A stretch of DNA of 64,000 nucleotides from Diphasiastrum complanatum. Taxonomy: Eukaryota; Streptophyta; Lycopodiopsida; Lycopodiales; Lycopodiaceae. The DNA lies in the NCBI GenBank assembly GCA_029204225.1, contig CM055113.1, forward strand, positions 253,001 to 317,000, in the 5' to 3' direction. Shown here in pieces: positions 52,674 through 64,000 of the stretch; the first letter of the stretch is position 1; each line of letters begins with the position of its first letter. A program made the translations under genes and the position numbers. The notes under the pieces are model-generated. The model made no database searches and was not told where the DNA came from. It saw only the letters and a program-made list of their open reading frames with translations.

Positions 52674-52930
52674 CATGCTTATACATGAGTTCTCTTGGGT
52701 TCATCTATCCATTGGTGCACTATATTGGTGATATCTTGCAATCTTGTCTATAGAATGCTCATTTTATGCTATAATGTTTGATCAAGTTCTTATTGAGTTT
52801 GTATCTTTCAATAAGTAGATGCTAATGTTTCTATGTTGCAAATGTGTGGATTGTGTTGACTTTTATACCAAAGATCAAGAGGACAAATTTGGATCTTAGC
52901 AATTCATATTTCTTCACACTTACTTTACTC
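52337..52930 (+). mobile_element. Copia 3' LTR with a TC microsatellite
   Basis: Starts TGTGAAAGATTTTAAC directly after the polypurine tract. Homologous to 47589-48240. It carries a (TC)n run at about 52616-52670, where the relative has only a short CTCTCTC, so the array expanded in this copy. The 3' boundary is not visible; homology to the other copy fades near 52930. Confidence 0.75.
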
Positions 52931-53730
52931 ATTCTATACATGTTTAAGCAAATTCATCTGGATGTTTGCAAATTGTCAAGATATGATGAAACTAGTCACG
53001 TTGTTCTTCATTATCTTGGTTTTGAGGATGGACTAGCGTTCTTGGCTAGTTTTGTTGATGAAAATGAAGCTAAGGAAGGCTCATTATGTATTCATTCATC
53101 TACAAGTTCTCAAGTGTTGAGGATATCTCATGGCAAGATGGAGATGGAGGCTCATTCATGAAGTTTTATGGAGGAAACATTTCAAGAAAGGACAAATATG
53201 GAGGAAGCATGCAAGAATTTGTTGATTACTTACATTTATTGCTTGTTTGTTGTTATTTTCTAGAGATATCAGAGTGGAAGCATGGAGGTATCATAATCTT
53301 TACATTCTATGTTCTTCTTCATCTACTAGTTTCATCTTGATATGTAAAATTGATGTAAGAAATAGTAAAGCATCCAACATGGACACTACTAATTATATAA
53401 ATAATTGATCCATTAAGCATGTTTTGGATCTTTCATATGAGATTCATTAGTTTACTATCATTATAACCAATAATCTAATATAACTTTGAGCTTGAAATAA
53501 AATTTAGAGTTGAAAGGGGCTTTTGCAATCAGGTTTAGGGACAATATGCCAATTTGTGAGACCTTTTGGTGCTATATGCACGTGTGGATCATGATTACCT
53601 TAGCATAGCCAGGACAAATCCAAGGTTTAAGTTTGTAGGCCTTGAGTCTCAGTTGTCATGAAGAACTTTCTTTCTCAACAATATGTGAAGATTTTATGAA
53701 TTACTAAGATCCAAAATCATCTCTTGATCT
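52931..53730. other. No recognisable gene
   Basis: AT-rich DNA with repeated ATGGAGGAA-like words near 53140-53210. May include the rest of the LTR or genomic flank. Confidence 0.4.
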
Positions 53731-53945
53731 TTGGTTAAGAAGACAACACAATCTAGACCCAATGGAAAAATGATTCTATTTGGCCTACCTGCCAGTGGAA
53801 TTGCAGGTGATGAGGGTGACCTAGCAAAGGTTGTAGATCAAGAGTACAACATTATTATAGAGGTTGCTCTCTCAAGAGGCTCCAGTTGTCCCCTCAACAA
53901 TTGTTCAAGAAACCGCTGAAGTCGATCCAAACGACTTAGTGAAAA
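53731..53945 (+). pseudogene. Unrecognised coding remnant
   Basis: One + frame reads GDEGDLAKVVDQEYNIIIEVAL. After a frame change near 53870, APVVPSTIVQETAEVDPNDL runs to KNF and a TGA at about 53949. The acidic, proline-containing end with a normal stop looks like the C-terminus of a protein. I cannot name it, and no upstream exon is evident. Confidence 0.3.
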
Positions 53946-55239
53946 ACTTTTGATTCTAACCCAGACAATATTAATAAAATAGTTTAAAATAATATTTTTG
54001 TAGTCTATTTCAAAAATGAAATTTGTCTTTCTTGTGAATTGCAATAGAAGAAATTTAAAAAATAGACTTCAAGTCAATTTTTGTACTACTTAAACTGAAT
54101 GATATCGGACAATACTTGAGTTTAGAGTTTTATTTAAATTTTACATTTTACAATATTGTTTACAAATGTTAAAATTTTAGTATCTAATTGAAAACAAACT
54201 TTCAAACAAATATTGAAATCCTTTGAGTGCACGTTTTTGAAAAATTTTAAATTTACATATTTAGGCAATTATATTATTATTCATCACAACCAATTCCATG
54301 AACTTTATTTTTTGTAAATTTTCATGATTTTAGTACACAAATTTTAGAATCTTCAACTCACATTTATAACATTTGCAAAATGCAACATTTTAGAAATAAT
54401 CAGTTAATTAAAAAAGTTAAGATTCAAAATTAACATGAATTTTTAAAAAATCATAAAAGCTTTTAAAAATGAGTCTCTCCGCCATTTCCCATTTCAAAAA
54501 ACTTCGCGTTAACATGAAAAAACACTTGTTTATGTCATAATAGAAGGTAAATCCGGAAAAAAAAAAAAACAACTAAAACTGTTTCGCGTATTTTGTCCCA
54601 AGGTTGTCAATACTTTCCCATTTCAAACCCTTTTTGGAAAGGCACTTCAAAGAGGTCCACTAACGTAAACCAAAATTGGGTAACTAGAATTAGAACAAAG
54701 AAAAGTAGAAGCTCATACTTTGTTACTTCTTATTATTATTATAAGGAGAAACAAACAAAAGGAATTAAAAAGACCAGAGCTAGAGAGGCACCACACAACT
54801 ACAAAGACAACAGCAAAAACATCCACAATGGATAACCTAAACCAAGCTCCACTACCCTGTTGATGTGCAATGAAATAGCCATCTTTCACACATAAATGAA
54901 TCTCAAAACCCCTTCAATGGAAATCATGAAACGACGAAGCAGATATAGGCCACCATGAAGTTGTAGAAATGTGTAAACACCATTGTAAAGGATTTGCTCA
55001 CAAGATTCATTCACATTGTTGAAGATGGTTAGACCTTGCAAAAGTTTCCCTTCCTTAAGAAACTATGAGCTTTCCATCGTATGTGAGAGTACAAAAATGG
55101 GCATAGAACATTGAAACTCACATTATGAACTTTGGAAGCGACCTTGCCTTTGTTTTTTCATATCATGATATTTGATAGTGACCTCACCTATTTTTTTTGG
55201 CAAAGTGTGAAATCGGAAGTTCATAAAAAAAAATATTGT
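53946..55239. other. AT-rich DNA, no recognisable gene
   Basis: Strongly AT-rich to about 54600. The ORF 54593-54835 has no domain. Confidence 0.4.
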
Positions 55240-56000
55240 GCTCATAGAAAGTTCATGAAATTTTTTGAGAAGATAAACTATGACCCACAAAGATGCATAA
55301 ATGAGACTCATAAAAAAATTCAGCCATAAAAAGGTATCTTTCTTAGTATCATTTGTGCTTAAGAAAGATCTTCGTAGTGACCTTTACACCTGGTTCAACG
55401 GCCATCAATTATGGCAAGGCAACATTAAAAATGTTATCAAGAAATTTGAACATAGATATTATGACCCCCAAAGATGCATAAACAGGATTCATAAAAAAAA
55501 TCAGTCATAAAAAGGGGTTCCTCGCCATCCTTCGTGCTTGGAAGATGTGCTTGGGAAAGATCTCTTTAGTGACCTTTACATAATGACTGTAGCGACGACT
55601 AATGGCCTCGCCATAATTTATGGTTGTTTCATCAAGTGCAAAGGTCACTAAAAAGGCCATTTCCCAATACATTAAACACCATTGAATGCCATAACAAAGT
55701 GGAAGAGGAATTTGCATCGGTGCTATACATGCCCCCATCAATCATGCTGCTTCTCACAACAACATCTATACATCTTGCAAAACACATTCATCATGAACTA
55801 GTCATAGTTTTACCATGGTTTTATAGAGTGCAAAGGTCACTAAAAAGGCCAATCCCCAATACATTTAACACCATATAACAAAGCACGAGAGGGATTTGCA
55901 TTGGTGCTAAAAAAATTAGGGCACCAACCTCGCCCATCAATTATGCTGCCACTCACAACAACATTTGTACATCTTGCAAAACACATCCATAATCATGCAT
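55240..56000. repeat. Two pairs of local direct repeats
   Basis: Pair 1: about 55246-55333 and 55430-55515, sharing CAAAGATGCATAAA and CATAAAAAGG. Pair 2: about 55634-55797 and 55830-55997, sharing GTGCAAAGGTCACTAAAAAG and CATCTTGCAAAACACAT. Spacings are about 185 and 196 bp, near nucleosome length, so a decayed satellite is possible. Confidence 0.75.
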
Positions 56001-57744
56001 CCATCTGTCCAAAAAGCAACAACAAACCAAGACACATAGGGTTAAGGAATATCCATTCCTTGCCATATTCCCACAAAATATGATATACCACGTTTTTTCC
56101 ATGTGCATGCTCCAATTTAGAACCAAAGGTCCAAAAAATCCTCCTTGTTTTACTCTCCTATGCTACAAAATAAAATGCATGCTAACCACAAAAAATTCTC
56201 GACGTACCAAAAAACAATAATATTTTGCAAAGTTGAGGGCCACCTATCCCTTGTACATTAACAATAAATACATGAAAATAATGCAATGCTACCCAAGAAT
56301 AACTCCCATCATACTTGAAGTAAAGCAAACCCCCTACATAAATCAATCCTCATTGACCAACTAAATGATAGCCCACCATGATTTTACCCCCAAACAAAAA
56401 GACCACAATGTACCACAATGGGTATTGTACATCACTACTCAAATCAATTGGAATAAACTAGACAAGGTCCATCTTCTGAACTCAAAAACACTTATAATTC
56501 ACTTGTCTCCAAGGTTTAGCTCATACTGTCATACACAAGAACAAGAGCAAAAACTAGCTACGCAATTTTGTCCTAATTCAAATTGAATAGAAATTTTAAA
56601 GGCAATTGAATTGTATTTGATATTGATAATTGAATTAAAGATGTTGTGGAGAAGCATTCCATATAGATCCATCATTTTCTCGAATTTCAAAGTATAGTAG
56701 AGATTGAGTGATGATTTTTTAAAGTATGGTAGAGATTAACTAATAATTGATAGAATATTAAGACATGAAGGGCACTAAAGTGTATAAGCCACTAGTTCCA
56801 TTCCTTTACATGAAGGGCAGAAAGTGTATAGAGTTGAGAATGGCGCAAAGAGCCTTGTGGTAATAGTAAGATCTCTAAACCATATAGTGTTTTGCCTTCA
56901 ATGTAATATATAAATGTCGAATAGCGAGGTCATGCTTTTGACACAAAACCTACACCTTGATCAAAAGCCGAATTCCATAAGTGAAATATCCCAACCTTTC
57001 AATATGAGATTTGAGAAACAATTAATACCCACCATTCTTTACAAATAGCTTGAGCTAATGTGCTTCACTAGATATAATAACAATTCTTTTTTACTTTGAG
57101 TCATTGTGGTAAATGTTAAATATTTGAAGGTGTTGAGAAGCATCAAAACAATCGGTAGGTGAGTTCTTTGCCATTTGCTTTTTGTGTTCGCTTTCATGTC
57201 TTGGTAATTGTAGGCAAATATTGTTTTGAAGTTACATATGCAAATACCCAATGAAAGAATTATTGTGGTTTACTATCTTGAGTTCATTTCAATAACATTA
57301 AAGGCATATGATTTATCTAACATCTCGACAAAGAAAATATTTACAAATTTAACCTTTCCTAAGTAGATTCCGTAATCATCACACACGTGGTTGATGTCTT
57401 GTGTTGTAGTTAAATAAAGGTAGTTTTTTCAAAAAGAAAAAAAATAGCAAACAACTATATACAATAGCATAATCTGTCTCTATTAAAGAGAGAATTGTCA
57501 TTGCCAAAAAGAGACATGTAATCAAGTATTTGGTAATTACAAGAACTAGATGTTCATGTGTTTTTAAAAATTTTCAAAGCAATCAAGACATTCGAGATGA
57601 GCAATAATTAAGAATGATGTCCAAACTGAAATAGTTAATAGTTATCTTCTAGGTAATTTTGATTGCTAATGACAAGGTTGTTTAAGTAAGTCTAAATATA
57701 TTATTCTTGTTAAGGAAAACATTCTTTTCATAAATATAGAATAA
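56001..57744. other. No recognisable gene
   Basis: AT-rich DNA without long ORFs. The 56365-56586 ORF has no domain. Confidence 0.4.
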
Positions 57745-58045
57745 AAAATCATTGTTTGAAAGAACATTGAATGAGCTTTGTAGAATATTTGAGATCTTTC
57801 CACAATGTTAGTGTTTGTTAAAAAAAGTTAGTTGTTAGAGAGCCATCTTTTTGATCAAATGTAAGATGGCAAAAGAAGAGGTGGCGATTTTCCTCTCAAT
57901 TTTATAAACTAGGAGATTCGCCTTTCTCCCAAACACCAATGCAATGTGAACAATGAAATTTGAAGTTGCGATTTGCAAATTGCCTTGAAACATCTCAAAT
58001 AGTGTACAAAGCGTGCTCAATGTTCTTTCAAACAATGGTTTTTCA
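57745..58045. repeat. Inverted repeat, 32 bp arms
   Basis: CATTGTTTGAAAGAACATTG in 57746-57777 is reverse-complementary to 58014-58045 with about three mismatches. Loop about 236 bp. It could be transcribed into a hairpin. No TIR-element hallmarks. Confidence 0.8.
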
Positions 58046-59349
58046 CTTTGAAAACAATCGTTAGTATAGAAGCATAGTAAATTGACAAATTCAGGTCATG
58101 TATATGCACATATAAGCTTCCATTAGTCATACTTGAATACAAGTTGATGTGTCTATTTTATTTACAGGTTGCTTGTACAATTTGAAAAATGAGTATCTCC
58201 CATTTCTCCAAAGCAAAATACCAATGATTAGCTGCATGAACTTGCATCAGTCAAATTTTTAAAGGTGCACATATCAACTATAAAAAATGGTCAGCTAATT
58301 TGTCCAAAAAGTTATTAGCACATTATAGAAGAGTGTTCTCTAGAGGCACATTAAGATGGAAAAAAATTCGAAGAGATTTGGGGACTATTCTAAATCTTTA
58401 AGTAAATCATATCCATATGCTATACAGTTTTTGAATACCAACAAATTATTTGAAAAAGTTAATCATAATGCCCTATGTAACATCAATGATCATTGTTTCA
58501 TGTTAATAACAAAATGAACTCTAAGCATTGACCACACAAAAGACATCAACCTTGGTCACAACCGAACATGCAGAAGACATCAACCCTGGCCACAACAGAT
58601 TGTAGTGTAACACCAGGATCATCATATATTAATTGTTTGGTACACGTGTATGAAATACCATGATGAGTTCTAATCAGGTCGAAGCTAGCTTGACTTGTAC
58701 TTAGTTCATAAATATAAAACATCTGTTTACAATTACAAGTATCAATATATTTGTAAACAATTAGAAACAGAGAGTTACAAGACAACTCTCGAAATGAAGT
58801 TGAGTTGAAGAACTCAATTTGTTACTAAGTCATTTAGCAAGCAACTTAGTTAAGCGCACATCCTGATCATCATTGACTAACATCGTTCGCCATCTTGATA
58901 TCTTGATCAAGCCTACAACACAACGCAAGTAAAACACTCAGGACTTTTGATTCAGGCAACACAAACAAAGTAGGCACAATAATCACAATCGTAATAAGCA
59001 AAGAAAGCAAACAAGTGAGAGACAAAATGCAAGCTTTTGAGCAAGACCAGCGTTGCAAATGAGAGCTACAAAATCCCATCCACAAGGCTTAATAGATCAC
59101 CTGTCTTCTTTCCCATCAATCTCCTGAGTTATGACATAGGAACTTCTGATACAAAAATCATGCTTTTGTCTTAAGATGCTATTTCGTGGTTATGTAGAGG
59201 TCTTACTTTCATCATGCAAGGACATGGATGATACATAATTCAAGCTTCAGATGCTTGCCACAAGAACTACAAAAGCTCTACAATATGCCACATGGCTATT
59301 GTCTTTGAGAAAATGGGTTGAACTTAGGCATAGGACAAATTTGTAAACA
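58046..59349. other. No recognisable gene; small direct repeat
   Basis: A 32 bp spaced duplication of AAGACATCAACC(T/C)TGG at about 58541 and 58573. Otherwise AT-rich, with nothing recognised. Confidence 0.5.
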
Positions 59350-59543
59350 CTAAAAAGAAATTAGGTTTTTGGAGTCTAAAAGATGACAAAGTTTTAAAAA
59401 CCCCCTAAGGAGAAAGAGCAATAGAGAGGAAGAGAAAACAAGAGAGTAGATTGTGGACAAAAGAGTCTCCATTTTATTCTCCAGATACACAACATTATCG
59501 ACAATAATATAAGCACACTGGGGCTTGGTGACTTCAATTTGCT

Positions 59544-60150
59544 TCATGTTCTCCCAACACAATGCCTTATCTTCATCTTCTCGGCCTTGTAATCAGCTTT
59601 ACCCAATCCTAAAATGAAATGCAACTTAAGGAGTACGCTATCTATGCAGTTAAAAAACTGCGAAGCAGCCTCCTGGAAGTCTTGCAAGTAGACGTCCAAG
59701 GGCTTCATTTGCAACGAGGCAAATCGACGATAGTATTCAAAATCGTCCAGGACAGGCATAAAGGCAGCCTTCAAGGCTACCTGAAAGTCATCCCAAGTAA
59801 TTGGGAGCATAGCTCGGTTTTTAAGATCCTGCCACCATGAATACGCCTTACCGCGTAAAAACATGATGATCGTCGAAATACGCGAGCTATCTGGCAGATC
59901 ATGCATGGAGAAATGCAACGTCCATCGATCTAACCAGGCCAACACCACATCTTGGTGTCTGTCCTTTTCTCTCCAGTGAAAAATTTCAGAGTAAACATCG
60001 GGTTAAGGAGAGCTTGTCGAGACTGGAACATAGCCCGAATCTCGGCCTCCGCCCGTTCATGTCCACAATTTGTTGCTTTTACAAGTTAATGGCACACGTC
60101 ATATTCTCCATATCAGTCCCAACGGAACTTGGAGCTCTAGACTCATCCAT
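59544..60150 (-). mobile_element. Ty3/gypsy gag remnant
   Basis: A gag start ATG lies at about 60150 on - (MDESRAPSSVGTDMENM). After a frame change it reads CGHERAEAEIRAMFQSRQAL, MFTLKFFTGEK, and after a 1 bp frameshift the ORF 59948-59544: VVLAWLDRWTLHFSMHDLPD, YSWWQDLKNRAMLPITWDDF, KAAFMPVLDDFEYYRRF, LQDFQEAASQF. This is a typical gypsy capsid domain. No zinc knuckle, protease or pol follows. It is distinct from the gag at 26585-27141. Confidence 0.82.
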
Positions 60151-60904
60151 AGATCCTCAGACAGAGCCTGCAACTCTGACAGGCCCGAGGCCTCAAAACA
60201 CCCCCCCCCCGTTTACATAACAAAAGAAATTTTAACTTTTGCATACCAAAGGCTTATTGGGGAGGTTTCATAAAAAACAAAGGCAAACAATAAACTTCAT
60301 GATTATATTTCAAAAAAAATCTCTTAAATCAAAGTTTAAAGTTATCAACAAAAGTGTAAACTAAACTTTTGCTCTTCCTTATTATTTTCATATGCAAACT
60401 GAGTTCTTAAGGCTTGAATAAAAAAAAAACCAAACTAACCTTTATCCAAAATAGACTTGAACAAAGGGTTAAAAGGGAACAGCCACATTCCACTAAAGGG
60501 AATACCAAATCGCAAATGCACATAAGGAAACTTGTGCACCTTAAAGCCCATCCATAGGGTCACCACCAACCCACCCCCATGCACTGGAGCTATCGACATA
60601 GTCATGCCCGGTCAAGCCTCCTACAATAACTGGCATCTCATACCACCAGCCATCGCACTCGACTCTCCCTAGCACACATCTCCTGGCCTGGAGATACATC
60701 CTGGCTCATGCACGTGCTCTCCATCCACCAACTCCCGGGTAGACTGAATGAATGGCAAGAGGGAAACCCCACCACTAAATAGGCATAGCACAGTGGCTCC
60801 CATCAAGCACGGTCCTGCAGGCGACATGTGACCACCTAGGATGGTGACGCGTGGCACCCAAACATGTCAAAAACTCCAGTCTTGCATCATGTCCCTTGCG
60901 AGGC
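60151..60904. other. No recognisable gene
   Basis: A C10 tract at about 60201-60210 and GC-richer DNA at 60500-60860. Possibly a retroelement leader or LTR. No termini seen. Confidence 0.4.
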
Positions 60905-63814
60905 CATCACTGAAGGGCGTACCGTTATGGTACATAACAACTCCCTTGCAATTTGTCCATGATCTTTTGAATGTATCTTGACTGGTGTAGATATAATTTC
61001 CCACCTTCAAGATCTCTGTCGATCTGCAAACCCAGGTAACACTTTGCTTCTCCTAGGTCTGATATTTCAAGTGCTTTGAGATATCATGCTTCACCTGTGC
61101 AATCAGGTTGTCACTCCTTGACATGATCAATGTGTCATCCACATAGACACCGACGATGATGATTTCTCCATCTATGACCTTTACATAAACATGGTAATCA
61201 GCCATCAAGGGCTGAAATCCCAAGGATCTAAGAGCGTGATCCTTTTTCTTGTACCATTGCCTGGCAGACTGTTTGAGTCCATAAATACTTCTCAGCATTT
61301 TGCAGGCATAGTTAGAAAATGACTTAGGAAATGATTCACAAGTAAAACTTGGTGGCTAGTCCATGTAGACTTTTTCCTTCAAATCACCATGCAAAAAGGC
61401 TATCTTCTCATCTACAATATGGATTTTTAGATTGTAGGCTACTGCATAAGCAAATAAAATTCGTATAGATGTATATTTGACTATAGGAGAAAAAGTTTTG
61501 ATGTAGTCAATACCATACTTATGTGAAAAACCTTTAGCAACAAGTCTGGCTTTGTATCTTGATACATTGCCATCTGGTCCGTATTTGTATTTGTAGACCC
61601 ATTTATAGTTGACAATGTTTCTCTCAGCTGGTACTGGTTCAAGAGTCCAGACCTTGTTCTTCTTCATGGATTCCATCTCTTCCTCCATGGCTTTTATCCA
61701 TCTGTCCTTGTTGGGACTGTAGATTGCTTCTTCATAAGTTTGTGGTTCACAACCAAATCCATAAAATTCTTCGGCTGTCGATGTTGAGCTGTTAGGCACA
61801 AATCTGACTGGTGCGTCTCTCATGGATCTCCTTGGAGATTGAGCAGACACTTCGATGGCTTTTCCTTTGTTGAGTGTCTTGCCTTTGTCGACTGATTTGC
61901 TTTTGTCGACTACATAACAGCTGTTTGTAGCAGGTGTCTTGGGTACAATGCATGTCGGGTTGTCGTCATCAGAACTCTCACTCAGTCCATCTGGAATTCA
62001 AACATCTTCACCTGGATGCTTAGGGTCCACTCCCTCTGTCGATGTCGGCAGGTTATAGTACTGCTTGCCAAGAACTTTGTAGCTAACTAAATCTGCGTTA
62101 GCCATTGTTCTTGCTTCATCGAATCTGACATCTCTGATAGTCTTTACCTGATTATTCTCTGGCATGTAGATCCTGTAGTATGCTGAATGAATATCGTATC
62201 CTACAAGGTATCCTTGCTCAACTTTTTCATCCAACTTCTTTCGAAGCTTGTCAGGTTTGTGGGCATATGCAACACAGCCAAAGACATGTACATGAGCCAG
62301 CAAATTAGGCTTATTACCCCACCACACTTCATGCGGAGTAGTGTGAGGAATGCCTGATTTGCCTATCCTATTCTACAGGTAGGCGGCTGTAGCTATTGCC
62401 TCAGCCCATAGTGAGCTTGATGCCTTTGAATAGGCCATCATGCATCTTGCTGCCTCCATGAGAGTTTGGTTCTTTCACTCAGCTACACCATTATGTTGTG
62501 GTGTGTATGCTGTTGTCTTCCTGTGAAGGATCCCTTGACTTGTACAGAAGTCAACAAAATGGTTGGAGATGTACTCTCCTCCTCTGTCGGTTCTGATATG
62601 CTTGACCTTCTTTTTTGTCCACTTCTCAGCCCAGTTCACATACTCTGTAAACTTATCGAGATCTTCAGACTTGTTGTGGATGAAGTAGACAACAACAAAC
62701 TTACTGAAATCATCGATGAAGGTGATGTAGTATCTTGATCCTCCCACAAAGACCACATCAAAGGGTCCACAGATGTTGGAGTGTACCAATTCCAAGAGCT
62801 CTATTGCTCTGAAGGAATCCCTAGTGAAGGATGTACATGACATCTGCCTTTGATGCATGCATCACAGGATGTCGAACTGGTTGCATCTTTGATGCTAACT
62901 CCTGTGATCGCTCCATGCTGGTTTGTTTTGTACATAGCCATTGGGTTCATATGACACAATCTCCTATGCCATAGAACATCCATTGACTCATGGACTTGAT
63001 GAGCTTGCTCTGTCGGTAGGCGTATCTTCAGATGGTACAAGTTGCCTTTGCGTCTTCCTTGAGTGATTAGTGTATTGGTGTTGGCATCAACTACATTGTA
63101 TGCTTTATTGGTGAATACCACCCGCAGGCCTGCATCTGCTATCCTTGCAATTGATAGTAGATCCTTCTATAGTGTTGGCATATATAGGACGTCGTCTAGT
63201 CTTATGTCTCTGCCATTGGTGTTGAGCCAAAGCACTCTAGTTCCACTCACTTCATGTCTTGATCCATCTCCAAGAATTATGTATCTGGAGGAATCAAATT
63301 GTCGGAAATTAACGAGCATTTGTCTTTTCGTGACAAAATGTGACGTAGCACCTGAGTCAAGAATGACTTCCTGAACATTGGTTGTCAATATAGCGCAAAC
63401 GTCAGTGCATAGATAAGCAGTTGAGTTCTTGTTAGCTCTTTCTTAGGCCATCTTCAAGGATTCCGGTTCCTCTACATACGATGTGCTGTTGGAGCTCTCT
63501 TTTCTGCTCTATGACTTCTTGTTCCTTGGATTGTCATAGCAATCCATGGTTGCATGACCCTCCTTGTGACAATGTACACACTCGATCTTGGAATTCAACT
63601 AACATTTGTCCACTGTGTGGGCTTCACGTGTGCATCTATCACATGTCTTCTTGTCGTTGCTTTGCTTCTTCATTTTTCTCCTTCCTTTCCATCTTCCTTC
63701 TTGATGTCCTGGTTTCTATAGGATTTGATCTTGTCTACTGGTCGACTCTCTCTTAAACTGAGGCTTCTTCTCTGACTGGTCCTTGTTGCGGAAGTTGTTT
63801 ACAGGATCCCAGAC
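60905..63814 (-). mobile_element. Ty1/copia element, gag C-terminus to RT, truncated
   Basis: Read from 63814 downward. The gag end carries two zinc knuckles, CDRCTREAHTVDKC and CVHCHKEGHATMDC (63650-63540). Protease is at 63388-63167 with ILDSGATSHFV. Integrase HHCC region: 63121-62860 (LWHRRLCHMNP, CDACIKGRC). Core: LELVHSNICGPF (first Asp changed to Asn), RTDRGGEYISNHF, TPQHNGVAE (62858-62475), then VWWGNKPNLLAHVHVFGCVAYAH (62327-62260). RT: 61850-60905 with SMKKNKVWTLEPVP, YKWVYKYKYGPDG, motif A changed to VDEKIAFLHGDL, IYGLKQSARQWY, GVYVDDTLIMSRS (YVDD intact) and LGLQIDRDLEGGKLYL. RT homology ends near 60905 and RNase H is missing. A different family from the - strand elements at 7540 and 19526. 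Confidence 0.9.
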
Positions 63815-64000
63815 ACGCGACTACATCTTTGCTGCTTGCCCAGCTCGCATCACTGTAGTGATGCAGCTCAAATCTTTTTTTTTTTTTTTCGTTTTCAGCT
63901 CTGTAGGTTAATCTCACATTCTGGGTACCTTTCAGATACTGTAGGATTCGTTTTTCCATTTGCCAATGTGCCATGCAAGGATTGGAAGAGAATTGGCTCA
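63815..64000 (-). mobile_element. Copia RNase H scrap upstream of gag
   Basis: From 63974 on -: MAHWQMEKRILQYLKGTQNV, LTYRAENE, a run of Lys from an A tract, ELHHYSDASWASSKD. This is the N-terminal half of copia RNase H. It stops near 63820, where gag sequence of the neighbouring element begins on the same strand. The window ends here, so its own upstream RT may lie beyond. Confidence 0.82.

Noticed and set aside
1-64000. CRISPR arrays, rRNA genes, bacterial operons
   Set aside because: No regularly spaced repeat-spacer arrays, no rRNA-like stretch. The content is plant nuclear repeats.

Overview
This is a nuclear window from a land plant, and it is almost entirely repeat-derived. Evidence: Ty1/copia and Ty3/gypsy polyproteins in every state of decay, primer-binding sites matching plant initiator tRNA-Met (TGGTATCAGAGC), plant-type microsatellites, an intron-like interruption in one gene remnant, and a PLS-class pentatricopeptide (PPR) gene. 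The style of the PPR (long chain of P-L-S triplets, no intron, E motif cut short) recalls the expanded families of ferns and other seed-free plants. A fern is my best guess, but the sequence alone does not prove it.

Layout. 1-2750 is a gypsy/copia/gypsy mosaic on +. 2791-5580 is tandem and low-complexity repeats. 7540-10972 is a decayed copia element on -, of the same family as 855-2652. 10968-13640 holds a leader repeat and gypsy-like gag remnants with several zinc knuckles. 14060-18480 is a region of inverted repeats, the largest of which carries a solo LTR in one arm while the other arm keeps the empty site. 18481-21866 is the 3' half and LTR of a copia element on -. 23050-24345 is a broken multi-exon gene on -, directly downstream of a decayed gypsy element (24346-27141, -). 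27858-34021 is the best-preserved copia element (+); it is split by a 440 bp microsatellite-bearing insertion and its 3' LTR is truncated. 34455-39964 is a complete copia insertion with two 264 bp LTRs and a 5 bp target duplication, but its reading frame is dead. 42215-43894 is the one long clean host-type gene, the PPR. It is followed by its decayed tail, a duplicated segment in which both copies encode a signal peptide, and an antisense fragment of the same PPR family. 47572-52930 holds two related LTRs, a GC-rich foldback element, an inverted gypsy pair and a copia 3' end. 53000-59300 is mostly AT-rich with local duplications. 59350-63974 holds gypsy gag, a copia element on - and an RNase H scrap on -.

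How it works together. No multi-gene host pathway is visible. The interest lies in how retroelements, recombination and fragments of host genes were combined: template-switch-like chimeras, solo-LTR formation, palindromes, loss of catalytic motifs in otherwise readable frames, and a hard-to-place gene whose GG-x-HS motif could belong to the ParB/sulfiredoxin fold. No rRNA, tRNA or CRISPR array was seen.
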